Notes under the pieces: generated by a model
What the model was told of the DNA's origin: nothing
What the model saw: only the letters and a program-made list of their open reading frames with translations
Database searches by the model: none
Program-made: the position numbers and the translations under genes
Assembly: GCF_018967845.1 (NCBI RefSeq)
Contig: NZ_JAHLZZ010000001.1
Coordinates: 620,001 to 684,000, forward strand
DNA: 64,000 nt
Direction: 5' to 3'
DNA from: Hymenobacter siberiensis
Lineage (GTDB): Bacteria; Bacteroidota; Bacteroidia; Cytophagales; Hymenobacteraceae
Part shown: positions 17,675 through 25,737 of the stretch, piece after piece
How positions within the stretch are numbered: the stretch's first letter is position 1
Layout: each line of letters begins with the position of its first letter

Positions 17675-18562
17675 ATGATTTTATTTCGTCGCCTACAAGT
17701 ACTCGCCCTTTCCAGTTGCTTCTTTTTTCTGCTGACTTTGCTGGGCGCTTCGGCGCATACCGCCCCCGGTACCACCAAAGTAGCTCCCGCCTCTCGCACC
17801 GCCACCACGGTGCTGCGCGGCCGGGCCTCCTGGTATGGCAGTTACTTCCAAGGCCGACGCACCACCAGCGGCGAGCGCTACAACCGCTTCAAATACACCT
17901 GCGCGCACAAAACCCTGCCCTTCGGCACCCGCCTGCGGGTTACGAATGTGAAGAATGGCAAATCCGTTGTGGTGCGTGTTTCCGACCGCGGCCCCTACCG
18001 CCACCAGCGCATCATCGATTTATCCGAGGCTGCCGCTAAGCCCCTGGGCGTGGTTGAATGCGGTGCCGCCACCGTGGTAGCCGAAGTAGTAGCCCCCGAA
18101 ACGCCCCTCGGCCCCGCTTCCACCCCCGAAAACCTGGCCGCCCTCTTCGCCGCCGACCCCAACCCCGACGCCGCCTTCACCACCTACTCCGTAACCCCGG
18201 AAGCCCTCATCAGCCCCGCCGACTCGGTGGCCCGGGTTGGCGCTACGGCAAAGCTCATCGCGGCTTCCACCACCAGCAAGGCCGAGGTCATCACGGCCAC
18301 CGAATCGGTGAACTGCCCGGCGGGCTTCCTCATTCAGGCCGGCTCTTTTATTGATGCCGCCAATGCCCAGACGGTGCAGGCCCGCATCAAGGCGCTGCTG
18401 CCCGAGCTTAAAGTGACCATCTCCCAAGATTTGCTCGATGGCCGCCAGCGCAGCCGCGTGCTCGTGGGCCAGTTTGGCGAGCGCCCCGAGGCCGAAGCCA
18501 TTCGCCAGCAATTGCTGGTGTGGGGCATCGGTGGGCTGGTGCGCGAAGTCGCACTCCGATAA
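17675..18562 (+). CDS. rlpA: RlpA-like septal-ring lytic transglycosylase with SPOR domain
   Basis: From ATG 17675 the product has 295 residues with a signal peptide (MILFRRLQVLALSSCFFFLLTLLGASA). Residues ~50-145 form the double-psi beta-barrel of RlpA: GRASWYGSYFQGRRTTSGERYN, CAHKTLPFGTRLRVTNVKNGKSVVVRVSDRGPY and IIDLSEAAAKPLG. This domain cuts naked glycan strands in the cell wall. After an Ala/Pro-rich linker, the C-terminus (~218-292, GFLIQAGSFIDAANAQTVQARIKAL...VLVGQFGERPEAEAIRQQL) is a SPOR domain that binds denuded peptidoglycan at the septum. No lipobox Cys is evident, so it may be periplasmic rather than lipid-anchored. Confidence 0.92.
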   Translation: MILFRRLQVLALSSCFFFLLTLLGASAHTAPGTTKVAPASRTATTVLRGRASWYGSYFQGRRTTSGERYNRFKYTCAHKTLPFGTRLRVTNVKNGKSVVVRVSDRGPYRHQRIIDLSEAAAKPLGVVECGAATVVAEVVAPETPLGPASTPENLAALFAADPNPDAAFTTYSVTPEALISPADSVARVGATAKLIAASTTSKAEVITATESVNCPAGFLIQAGSFIDAANAQTVQARIKALLPELKVTISQDLLDGRQRSRVLVGQFGERPEAEAIRQQLLVWGIGGLVREVALR

Positions 18563-18570
18563 CGATATAA

Positions 18571-18727
18571 GTAGCCGCATAGCGGCGACAGATTTGTAGC
18601 AAACCAATCACAACCGATAAAAGCCGCGTAGCGGCGACAGAAAACCCGCGTGGATTCTGTCGCCGCTACGCGGCTTTTATCATTATGAATGACCCACTGG
18701 CTACAAACCTGCCGCCGCTACGCGGCT
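18571..18727. repeat. nested inverted repeats of GCCGCGTAGCGGCGACAG
   Basis: Four copies of one unit: an outer pair (18571-18600 and 18700-18727) and a perfect inner pair with 25-base arms (18616-18640 and 18657-18681). The element begins eight bases after the RlpA stop. Confidence 0.85.
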
Positions 18728-18797
18728 GGTTTTAAGGACAGAACGGCAACATTGTCGTTAATTGGGCTCTGCTTTTACCCTGACACCCAAAACCCGA

Positions 18798-21233
18798 ATG
18801 CTCAAAGCGCTACTGACCCTCGCCGCGTGCCTCACCCTCATCTGGGTGCTGAATACCAAACAGGGCAACCTGCCGCCCTTCGGCAAGCTGCTGAGCCCAT
18901 ACCGGGGCTTTTGGCAGAATGGCGAGCGGCCCGAAGACTTTCCGGCCCGGCAGCAGCTGGCTATCGCGGGCCTGCAACAGCCCGTGACGGTGCGCTACGA
19001 CGACCGCCGCGTGCCCCACATCTTCGCCCAAAACGACCACGACCTGTACCTGGCCCAGGGCTACCTCACGGCCCGCGACCGGCTCTGGCAGATGGATTTT
19101 GTGGCGCACGTAGCAGCCGGGCGGCTGGCCGAAATTCTGGGGCCGGAGCGGCTGGAAACGGACCGGTTTTTCCGGCGCATGGGCCTGGGCTTCGGAGCGC
19201 AGAAATCGGTGGCCGCCGTGCTGGCCGACCCCGTGACCAGCGTAGTGGCGCGGGCCTATTCCGACGGCATCAACGCCTATATCAACACCCTCACGCCCGC
19301 CACTTACCCGTTTGAGTACAAGCTGCTCGACTACGCGCCCGAGCCCTGGGAGCCGCTGAAAAGCGCCCTCATCCTCAAATACATGGCCTTCGACCTCACC
19401 GGCCGCTCCGACGACCTGCGCATGAGCAATGCCCTGCGCAAGTACGGTCCGGCGGTGATGCGCGACCTGTTTCCGGACTACCCCACCCGCGAGTCGCCGG
19501 TGATTCCGGCGGGTACGACGCTCGACTTTAAGCCCCAGGCCACGCCGCCCGTGCCGCCGGCTTTCTTGGCGGCCGAAGCGCCCTATGCGCCCAATCAGGA
19601 GCCTTCGCGCGACCTGGGCTCCAACAACTTTGCGGTGAGCGGGGCACGCTCGGCCACTGGCTTTCCGATGCTGGCCAACGACCCGCACCTGCAGCTCAAC
19701 CTGCCCAGCATCTGGTACCAGGTGCAGCTGACGGCACCGGGCGTGAACGTGTACGGCGTGTCGATTCCGGGCGCGCCGATGGCCATCATCGGCTTTAATG
19801 AGCAGGCGGCCTGGGGCGTAACCAACACCTACGCCGACGTGCTGGACTGGTACCAGGTGCAGTTTCGGGACGCTCACAAGCGCGAGTACTGGCACGGTGG
19901 CCGATGGAAGCCCGTGCGCCGCGTGGTGGAGCGCATTAGGGTGCGCGGCCAGCCCGACCGCCTCGATACCGTATTATATACCCACCACGGCCCGGTGGTG
20001 TATGACCGCCCCCAGAAGCCCTTCCTAACCTACGTGCCCATCGGCTACGCGGCGCGCTGGACGGCCCACGACGCGGCCAACGAGTTCCGGACGTTTTACC
20101 AGCTCAACCGCGCCCACACCTACGCCGACTACACGGCCGCGCTGGCCAGCTACGGCGCGCCGGCCCAGAACTTCGTGTTTGCCGATGCCGGCCAGGACAT
20201 TGCCATCTGGCCCAACGGCCACCTGCCGCTAAAGTGGCACGAGCAGGGCAAGTACCTGCTCGACGGCCGCGACCCGGCCCAGGACTGGCAGGGCTGGATT
20301 CCGGCCGCCCAGAACCCGCACGCCAAGAACCCGGCCCGGGGCTTCGTGTCGTCGGCCAACCAGTCGTCGGTGCGGCCCCAGGACTATCCTTATTATATGA
20401 ACTGGGATTACGGCTCGTCGGAGCGCGGCCGGCGCATTAACCAACGCCTCGGCCAGATGCCCATAGTCACGGCCGACAGCCTGCGCCTACTCCAGAACGA
20501 CGTGCTCGGCCTGAATGCCCAGCTGATGCTGCCGCGCATGCTGGCGCTGGCCGGCGCACAAGCTGCCACCACGCCCGAAGGCCAGGCCCTGGCCGCCCTG
20601 CGCCGCTGGGACTACCAATACACGGCCGATGCCGTGGGCCCCAGCCTGTTTGAGCTGTGGTACGAAAACTTGGTGAAGCGCCTTTGGGACGATGATTTTC
20701 CTTCCGACCCCAAAGGCCCGGCCTACCGCCGCCCCGCCCGCGACCGCACCAACAACCTGATTCTGACCGAAGACAGCAGCCGCTGGATTGATGACCGCCG
20801 CACCCGCACCCGCGAAACCCTGCCCCTGCTGGCCCGCCAAAGCCTGCGCTGGGCCGTGGACAGCCTCACCCGCAAATACGGCGCGCAAGGCCCCAAATGG
20901 CGCTGGGCCAGCCAGAAAAGCACCGACATCCTGCACCTGCTCAGTCTCCCCGGCTTCGGGCAGATGGATGTGGACTGCGGCGGCGGCTCCGGCATCGTGA
21001 ACGCCACCACCGAGCGCCAGGGCCCCAGCTGGCGCATGGTGGTGGCCCTGGGCCCCCAGGTACGCGCCTACGGCGTGTACCCCGGCGGCCAGAGCGGCAA
21101 CCCCGGCTCACCCTTCTACAATAACCTACTGGAAACCTGGCGCGTGGGCCAGCTCGACGAGCTGGTGTTCCTGCGCAACGCGGAGGAGCCGAATGCGCGG
21201 GTGGCTATGAGCTGGACGCTGCAGGGAAAGTAA
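18798..21233 (+). CDS. penicillin acylase family (Ntn) hydrolase
   Basis: From ATG 18798 the product has 811 residues, usual for the family, with a short N-terminal membrane anchor or signal (LKALLTLAACLTLIWVL). The alpha-subunit part has VRYDDRRVPHIFAQNDHDLYLAQGYLTARDRLWQMDF. The autocatalytic cleavage site is LGSNNFAVSG, which makes Ser275 the N-terminal nucleophile of the mature beta subunit, followed by PMLANDPHLQLNLPSIWYQVQL. The Asn/Arg region and C-terminal PGGQSGNPGSPFYNNLLETW are also present. These enzymes cleave amide bonds of acylated amino compounds (N-acyl homoserine lactones, beta-lactams, peptides); the natural substrate is unknown. Confidence 0.94.
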   Translation: MLKALLTLAACLTLIWVLNTKQGNLPPFGKLLSPYRGFWQNGERPEDFPARQQLAIAGLQQPVTVRYDDRRVPHIFAQNDHDLYLAQGYLTARDRLWQMDFVAHVAAGRLAEILGPERLETDRFFRRMGLGFGAQKSVAAVLADPVTSVVARAYSDGINAYINTLTPATYPFEYKLLDYAPEPWEPLKSALILKYMAFDLTGRSDDLRMSNALRKYGPAVMRDLFPDYPTRESPVIPAGTTLDFKPQATPPVPPAFLAAEAPYAPNQEPSRDLGSNNFAVSGARSATGFPMLANDPHLQLNLPSIWYQVQLTAPGVNVYGVSIPGAPMAIIGFNEQAAWGVTNTYADVLDWYQVQFRDAHKREYWHGGRWKPVRRVVERIRVRGQPDRLDTVLYTHHGPVVYDRPQKPFLTYVPIGYAARWTAHDAANEFRTFYQLNRAHTYADYTAALASYGAPAQNFVFADAGQDIAIWPNGHLPLKWHEQGKYLLDGRDPAQDWQGWIPAAQNPHAKNPARGFVSSANQSSVRPQDYPYYMNWDYGSSERGRRINQRLGQMPIVTADSLRLLQNDVLGLNAQLMLPRMLALAGAQAATTPEGQALAALRRWDYQYTADAVGPSLFELWYENLVKRLWDDDFPSDPKGPAYRRPARDRTNNLILTEDSSRWIDDRRTRTRETLPLLARQSLRWAVDSLTRKYGAQGPKWRWASQKSTDILHLLSLPGFGQMDVDCGGGSGIVNATTERQGPSWRMVVALGPQVRAYGVYPGGQSGNPGSPFYNNLLETWRVGQLDELVFLRNAEEPNARVAMSWTLQGK

Positions 21234-21294
21234 TTTGCGCGAAGCTGACCAATCGTCGCCAATTCTTAAGTTTTAACTCTTCAATCTAACGCTG

Positions 21295-22119
21295 GTGAAA
21301 CCTACTCTGCTTTCCACCAAAACCCTTGTGTTTCCCGCTTTCTGTTTACTGCTGGGGCTGGCGGCACCCCGGTTTGCCGTAGCTCAGGTCACCCCGACTG
21401 CGCCAGCCAGCCCTGAAGTTGAACGGGTTGTGGGAAAAAAATATACATATGTGGAGCAAATGCCGCAATTGCCCGGCGGCGGTGGCAACAAGGCCATTGT
21501 GGAAGCGCTTCAGCGGCTGGTACATTACCCGGCAGCGGCCCTACGGCAACAGTTGCAGGGCCGGGTATTCGTCAGCTTTCTGGTAACGGAAAGCGGTGAG
21601 GTGCGGAACGGCAAGATTGTCAAGGGCATCGGAGGGGGGTGCGATGAGGAAGTGTTGGCCGCCGTACGGCTTCTACCTCGCTTTATCCCCGGCACCCAGC
21701 AGGGCAGGCCGGTATCAGTTTCCTTCACGGTACCCGTCACGTTCAATATTCAGGACACCAAATCCGTAGCTGCCGACACGCTGACTCGCATTTACCAACT
21801 GGTCGACCAGATGCCGCGCCTCCCGTCCGGGGAGGGTAGCCGCCCCATTGCCCAAGCCATTCAACGGGCGTTGGTGATGCCCGCTGAGGTAGCCAATGAT
21901 TCTTTGCTCCGCAAGGTATTCGTGGGATTCATCGTCGGCCCCAGCGGGGTGATTCGTGACGTTAAAGTAATCCGGGGGCTGAGCGCCAACTGCAATGCCG
22001 CCGCGTTGGCCGCCGTGAAGCAGCTGCCACGCTTCGTAGGAGGCAAGCTAAACGGGCTGCCCGCCTCCGTGAGCATGACCGTGCCCGTGCTGTTTGGCCG
22101 GCTGCCGCAAAAACCCTGA
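21295..22119 (+). CDS. secreted protein with two TonB C-terminal repeats
   Basis: The 274-residue product starts at GTG 21295 and has a signal peptide ending FAVAQ. It holds two copies of the TonB_C fold: VEQMPQLPGGGGNKAIVEALQRLVHYP...GRVFVSFLVTESGEV...GCDEEVLAAVRLLPRFIPG and VDQMPRLPSGEGSRPIAQAIQRALVMP...KVFVGFIVGPSGVI...NCNAAALAAVKQLPRFVGG. It has neither a TonB membrane anchor nor a Pro-rich spacer, so it is unlikely to be an energy transducer; a periplasmic binding role is more likely. The next gene encodes three more repeats, which suggests a local duplication. Confidence 0.82.
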   Translation: MKPTLLSTKTLVFPAFCLLLGLAAPRFAVAQVTPTAPASPEVERVVGKKYTYVEQMPQLPGGGGNKAIVEALQRLVHYPAAALRQQLQGRVFVSFLVTESGEVRNGKIVKGIGGGCDEEVLAAVRLLPRFIPGTQQGRPVSVSFTVPVTFNIQDTKSVAADTLTRIYQLVDQMPRLPSGEGSRPIAQAIQRALVMPAEVANDSLLRKVFVGFIVGPSGVIRDVKVIRGLSANCNAAALAAVKQLPRFVGGKLNGLPASVSMTVPVLFGRLPQKP

Positions 22120-22160
22120 ATGGGACCTCTACTGGGGTGGCCGCAGATTACGCCCGGCTA

Positions 22161-22168
22161 TAAATTTG
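22161..22168 (+). promoter_or_regulatory. -7 box TAAATTTG four bases before ATG
   Basis: A perfect TAnnTTTG ending four bases before the ATG at 22173, predicting a leaderless transcript separate from the upstream gene. Confidence 0.65.
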
Positions 22169-22172
22169 CCGC

Positions 22173-23303
22173 ATGAATACCGACCAACTAAAGCGACTGC
22201 GCCCCCTGTACCGCCGCCCCTGGCTGTTGGGTGGATTGTTCTTTCTACTCCTTACTATTCTTCCTAGGCTCGCCGCTACCCAGTCCTACGGCCAGTACGC
22301 CACCGATACCACGCAGATATTCAACTACGTGGACCAGGTGCCCACCCTGCCCGACGGCGGCGGCAACCTGGCCTTGGTGAAGGCCGTGCAGAAGCAGCTT
22401 CAGCTGCCGCTGGAAGTGCGCGAAGGCCGCACTGAAGGGCGAGTATTCGTGCGCGTGGTGGTGGGGGTGAGTGGCGTGGGGCGAAAGGCAGCCGTGGTGC
22501 AGTCGCTCAGCCCTGCCTGCGATGCCGCCGCGCTGGCCGCCGTGAAGCGCATGCCGCGCCTGCTGCCGGGCCGCTACCAGGGCCAGCCGGTGGCGGTGCT
22601 GCTCACGGTGCCGGTGATGTTCCTGTCGCCACGCCACGTATTTACCAGCACGGAAGTCACCCGGCCGGCCCGGTTCCCCGGCGGCGATGTGGCCCTGGAA
22701 CAATACCTGCAAAAGAACAAAGCCACCCCCGCCGAAGTAAAGCAGCGCGACCTCCAGGGCCGCGTCGCGGTGCGCTTCGTGCTGAAGGCCGATGGCCGCA
22801 TCGGGGCCAGCGAAGTCATTAACCCCCTCTGCCCCAGCTGCGACGACGAAGCCCTGCGCCTCGTGCGCGGCTTCCCGCGCTGGCAGCCCGCCCTGGGCTA
22901 CGACGACCAGCCCGTGGCCATGTACCAGGTGGTGAACATCTCGTTCAGCCCGCCCGCGCCGCCCATCGGCCAGGCCGCACCGGTACCCGAAAACCAGGTG
23001 TACAGCCAAGTCGAGCAGATGCCCGTGCTGCCCGGCCGCAGCGGCCCCGATGGCCTGCAAGCCGCCCTGCCGGAGCTAATTGAATACCCCGAGCGCGCCA
23101 GCAGCGGCGAGGGCCAGATCAGCTTCGTGGTGGAGCCCGATGGCCGTGTCACGCGCCCGGTCATGCTCAAGCCCATCAATAGCGCCCTGGACGAGGCGGT
23201 GTTAGCGGCTGCCCTGCGCCTCCCCCGCTTCGAGCCCGGTCGCCATAACGGCCAGCCGGTCGCCGTACGCCTGGCCGTACCGGTCCTGATTGACATTCGC
23301 TGA
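22173..23303 (+). CDS. secreted protein with three TonB C-terminal repeats
   Basis: The 376-residue product has an uncleaved or late signal (WLLGGLFFLLLTILPRLAATQ) and three TonB_C units: VDQVPTLPDGGGNLALVKAVQKQ..., FPGGDVALEQYLQKNKATPAEV... and VEQMPVLPGRSGPDGLQAALPEL.... Each ends with the LPRFxPG-xxGQPVAVxxxVPV strand pair. Four of the five units in this gene and its neighbour have Cys just before the conserved D/N (GCD, NCN, ACD, SCD); the last has ALD. It lacks the cytoplasmic-membrane anchor plus Pro-rich linker of true TonB. The function is unknown; it may bind receptor TonB boxes or peptidoglycan. Confidence 0.82.
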   Translation: MNTDQLKRLRPLYRRPWLLGGLFFLLLTILPRLAATQSYGQYATDTTQIFNYVDQVPTLPDGGGNLALVKAVQKQLQLPLEVREGRTEGRVFVRVVVGVSGVGRKAAVVQSLSPACDAAALAAVKRMPRLLPGRYQGQPVAVLLTVPVMFLSPRHVFTSTEVTRPARFPGGDVALEQYLQKNKATPAEVKQRDLQGRVAVRFVLKADGRIGASEVINPLCPSCDDEALRLVRGFPRWQPALGYDDQPVAMYQVVNISFSPPAPPIGQAAPVPENQVYSQVEQMPVLPGRSGPDGLQAALPELIEYPERASSGEGQISFVVEPDGRVTRPVMLKPINSALDEAVLAAALRLPRFEPGRHNGQPVAVRLAVPVLIDIR

Positions 23304-23340
23304 GGCGACGCAGCTTACGATATCCCTTAGGCCACCGAAA

Positions 23341-23532
23341 TTGCGGAGGATCAAACCTTCGCCCCGGAGGAGCGGCATATCGGTAGCACAACCCGCTGAT
23401 TACTGTTTTTAAAGCCCCATCGGGGCGACACCCATCTAATAAATATCGCCCCGATGGGGCTTTGACGTTCATTTTCACCATTATTACGACCGATATGCCG
23501 CCCCTCCGGGGCGAAGGTTTGGTCCTCCGCAA
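23341..23532. repeat. nested inverted repeat element
   Basis: Outer arms of about 44 bases (23341-23384 and 23489-23532) pair almost perfectly; an inner perfect 18-base pair (23411-23428 and 23446-23463, GCCCCATCGGGGCGA core) sits between. It occupies nearly all of the 300-base gap between convergent genes. Confidence 0.85.
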
Positions 23533-23546
23533 CTTCGGCAAGACAC

Positions 23547-23580
23547 AAAAAAGGCGACCTTCCGCAGAAGGCCGCCTTTG
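23547..23580 (-). terminator. terminator of the small membrane protein gene
   Basis: AAAGGCGGCCTTC-TGCG-GAAGGTCGCCTTTTTT on the minus strand; one mismatch in the stem. Confidence 0.8.
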
Positions 23581-23630
23581 GTATATCAGACTGGCAATCC
23601 GCTGTTCCACAGCAGAAAGCCAGCTATCAG

Positions 23631-23870
23631 CTAGTCGTTGCTGGCGCGGTTGATGAGCACCACCGTCACGGCGGCGATGGCGGCAATGCCGAGCACCATC
23701 TGCGTGGGCGTGAAGCGCTGAGCAGCTTTGCGCAGAAGCACGCCACCGTTTTTCAGCAGGTCGTCAACGTGCTCGGTTTTGCCTTGAAATACGTGGTAGG
23801 CGCTCTCGAAAGTGCGGGCAAGGTCTTCGGGCAGGATGTCTTCGAGTTGTTTTTCGATTTGCGCTTCCAT
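23631..23870 (-). CDS. small C-terminally anchored membrane protein
   Basis: The 79-residue product starts MEAQIEKQLEDILPEDLARTFESAYHVFQGKTEHVDDLLKNGG, an acidic helical domain, and ends with one membrane segment (TPTQMVLGIAAIAAVTVVLIN). I do not recognise a family. The tail-anchored layout suggests an inner-membrane protein with a cytoplasmic N-terminus. It is monocistronic with its own terminator. The upstream in-frame extension to 23981 has poor coding character. Confidence 0.7.
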   Translation of the reverse strand: MEAQIEKQLEDILPEDLARTFESAYHVFQGKTEHVDDLLKNGGVLLRKAAQRFTPTQMVLGIAAIAAVTVVLINRASND

Positions 23871-24055
23871 AAAGCTGGTATTGAATAGGGAGAGGTGAAA
23901 CAGGGCCGTTGCCGCCCCTGACTCGCTGTACGGAAAAGAGCCGGGCCGGGCTGCCTTTTTTCTGGTCGAGAACCAAAACAATCCACAATATCAAAATGCA
24001 AATCATTCATTATCAGCAGCATTTACCAAAACACATTACCTGACAATTCCTCGCT

Positions 24056-25633
24056 TTACTCTATCACCACAATGCGCGAGCCCGTGCGCCGGTCCTCCCG
24101 CACCTGGCAGTAGTAAGCGCCTGGCGCCAGGCCGCTCAGGTCCACGGGCAGCAGCTGGGGGCCGCGGGGCAGCACCTGGTCCACGGTGCGGCGCACCTCG
24201 CGGCCCAGGGTATCGAGCATCACGATTTGGACGTGGCCACCGGCGCTTTCGTAGGCTACGGTGGTGCGGCCGTCGCGCGTCACTGGATTGGGGTACACCG
24301 TGAACTCGGCCACCTCGGCCGCCGCCGTTGTGGCCGTGGCAGCCCCGGGCCGCAATACCGGCACGTAGGTGAAGGGCTGCCCGAAGAGCTGCGTGAGCGT
24401 GGCCGGCGTCACCTGGAACCAGTCTTTCAGAATGCTGGTATAGATGCTGCGGAAGTCGAACTGCATGGGAATATTGTCGTTCACGCCGGCGCTGGTGGGC
24501 AGCGTGGGATTGGCCCCGTGCACAATGGGGTTCACCTTGGTGCCAAAAACCAGCAGCGGGGCTGCCGCGCCGTGGTCGGTGCCGAAGCCGGAATTGGACC
24601 GAATGCGCCGCCCGAATTCCGAGAACGTCATGCCCACCACCCGGTCCTGGATGGCCAGCCGCCGCAGGTCGTCCTGGAAGGCGTTCACGGCCTCCGCAAT
24701 CTTGCCCAGCAGCGTGGCGTGGGTGCCTACGGTGGTGCTGCCCGTGCTGGGCACTTGCAGCGTGTGCGTATCGAAGCCGCCGAGCTGGCACACGTAGATG
24801 CGGGTGCTCAGGCCGCCGGCCACCAACTGGGCCACTATTTTGAGCTGGTCGGCCAGCGAGTTCTGACCGGCCGTGGGGTACAGGGGCGAGAGGTTCTGGG
24901 CCCGCCCGGCCGCCGCCTGAATGGCCGTGGTGTACACCTGCGTCTGGCTCACCACCTGCCGAATAAAAGTGAGCTCATGCCCGGCCGGCGTGTTCGGCGC
25001 GGCATCAACGCCACCGCTAAGCAGCTGGTAGAAAGACGACGTGCTGGCGATGGCCATGCCCATGTTCACGGTGGGACCCTGCACGCAGTTGCTCACCACC
25101 GAGCCAATGCTGATGGCCAGCGGGTCGGGGTTCTGGGTGCTGGGGTAGCCGGTGGGGAAGCCCGCAAACTCGCCGTCGAGGTAGCGGCCGGCCCAGCCCG
25201 TGGTCCAGGTCACGTTCGAATCAGAGCCCGAGGTCCAGATATCGGTGGCCCGGAAGTGCGAGAAGTTGGGGTTGGGGTAGCCCACGCTCTGCACCACGCC
25301 CAACTTGCCGTTCTGGTACAGGTTCTGGAGCGAGGCCATGGCCGGATGAATGCCGGTGGCCGTGGTGAGCGGCAACACGGCCGTCTGGGGCAGAGCGATG
25401 TTGCTGCGCGCCGCCAGCAGGGCCGGGTACTGGTCTAGGGGGATAATCATGTTCAGCCCATCATTACCGCCTTGCAGCTGAATGATGACCAGCACCTTAT
25501 CCGAAACCGTGGTAGCATTGGTGAGGGCCGCCAGCTGGGCCGAATGCCCGTAGGCCCCAATGGGCAGCCCGCTCAGAAAAGCAGTACCAACCGAGGCCGC
25601 AGCCGTAGTCTGTAGAAATTCGCGACGTTTCAT
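24056..25633 (-). CDS. DUF1501 protein with Tat-like signal and T9SS sorting domain
   Basis: The 525-residue product begins MKRREFLQTTAAASVGTAFLSG, a twin-arginine-like signal. Then comes VLVIIQLQGGNDGLNMIIPLDQY, the family hallmark, with GFDTHTLQ and FSEFGRRIRSNSGFGTDHGAAAPLLVFG, all typical of DUF1501 (alkaline-phosphatase-like/sulfatase-fold relatives). The C-terminal ~80 residues are a T9SS type A domain (YPNPVTRDGRTTVAYESAGGHVQIVMLDTLGREVRR). It is paired with the DUF1800 gene upstream on the same strand, an association seen widely in Bacteria. The two proteins are thought to act together outside the cytoplasm, but the reaction is unknown. Confidence 0.93.
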   Translation of the reverse strand: MKRREFLQTTAAASVGTAFLSGLPIGAYGHSAQLAALTNATTVSDKVLVIIQLQGGNDGLNMIIPLDQYPALLAARSNIALPQTAVLPLTTATGIHPAMASLQNLYQNGKLGVVQSVGYPNPNFSHFRATDIWTSGSDSNVTWTTGWAGRYLDGEFAGFPTGYPSTQNPDPLAISIGSVVSNCVQGPTVNMGMAIASTSSFYQLLSGGVDAAPNTPAGHELTFIRQVVSQTQVYTTAIQAAAGRAQNLSPLYPTAGQNSLADQLKIVAQLVAGGLSTRIYVCQLGGFDTHTLQVPSTGSTTVGTHATLLGKIAEAVNAFQDDLRRLAIQDRVVGMTFSEFGRRIRSNSGFGTDHGAAAPLLVFGTKVNPIVHGANPTLPTSAGVNDNIPMQFDFRSIYTSILKDWFQVTPATLTQLFGQPFTYVPVLRPGAATATTAAAEVAEFTVYPNPVTRDGRTTVAYESAGGHVQIVMLDTLGREVRRTVDQVLPRGPQLLPVDLSGLAPGAYYCQVREDRRTGSRIVVIE

Positions 25634-25636
25634 AAT

Positions 25637-25737
25637 GAAGCTGCTGGCTAATAGCTGTTAGCTGTTAGCCAGCAGCTTCAATTGACGAATGAGATATTGC
25701 GGAAGCTAACAGCCAATAGCTGTCAGCTAACAGCTTA
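25637..25737. repeat. two adjacent hairpins of AGCTGTTAGC-type sequence
   Basis: A perfect 15-base-arm hairpin (25637-25679, GAAGCTGCTGGCTAA) is followed by an imperfect one (25694-25737) that includes the DUF1800 stop codon. Both contain TAGCTGTTAGCTG-like sequence. Confidence 0.75.

Noticed and set aside
17467..17808. 113-codon minus-strand frame before rlpA
   Set aside because: Overlaps the RlpA signal peptide region and promoter, has no family resemblance and no promoter of its own.
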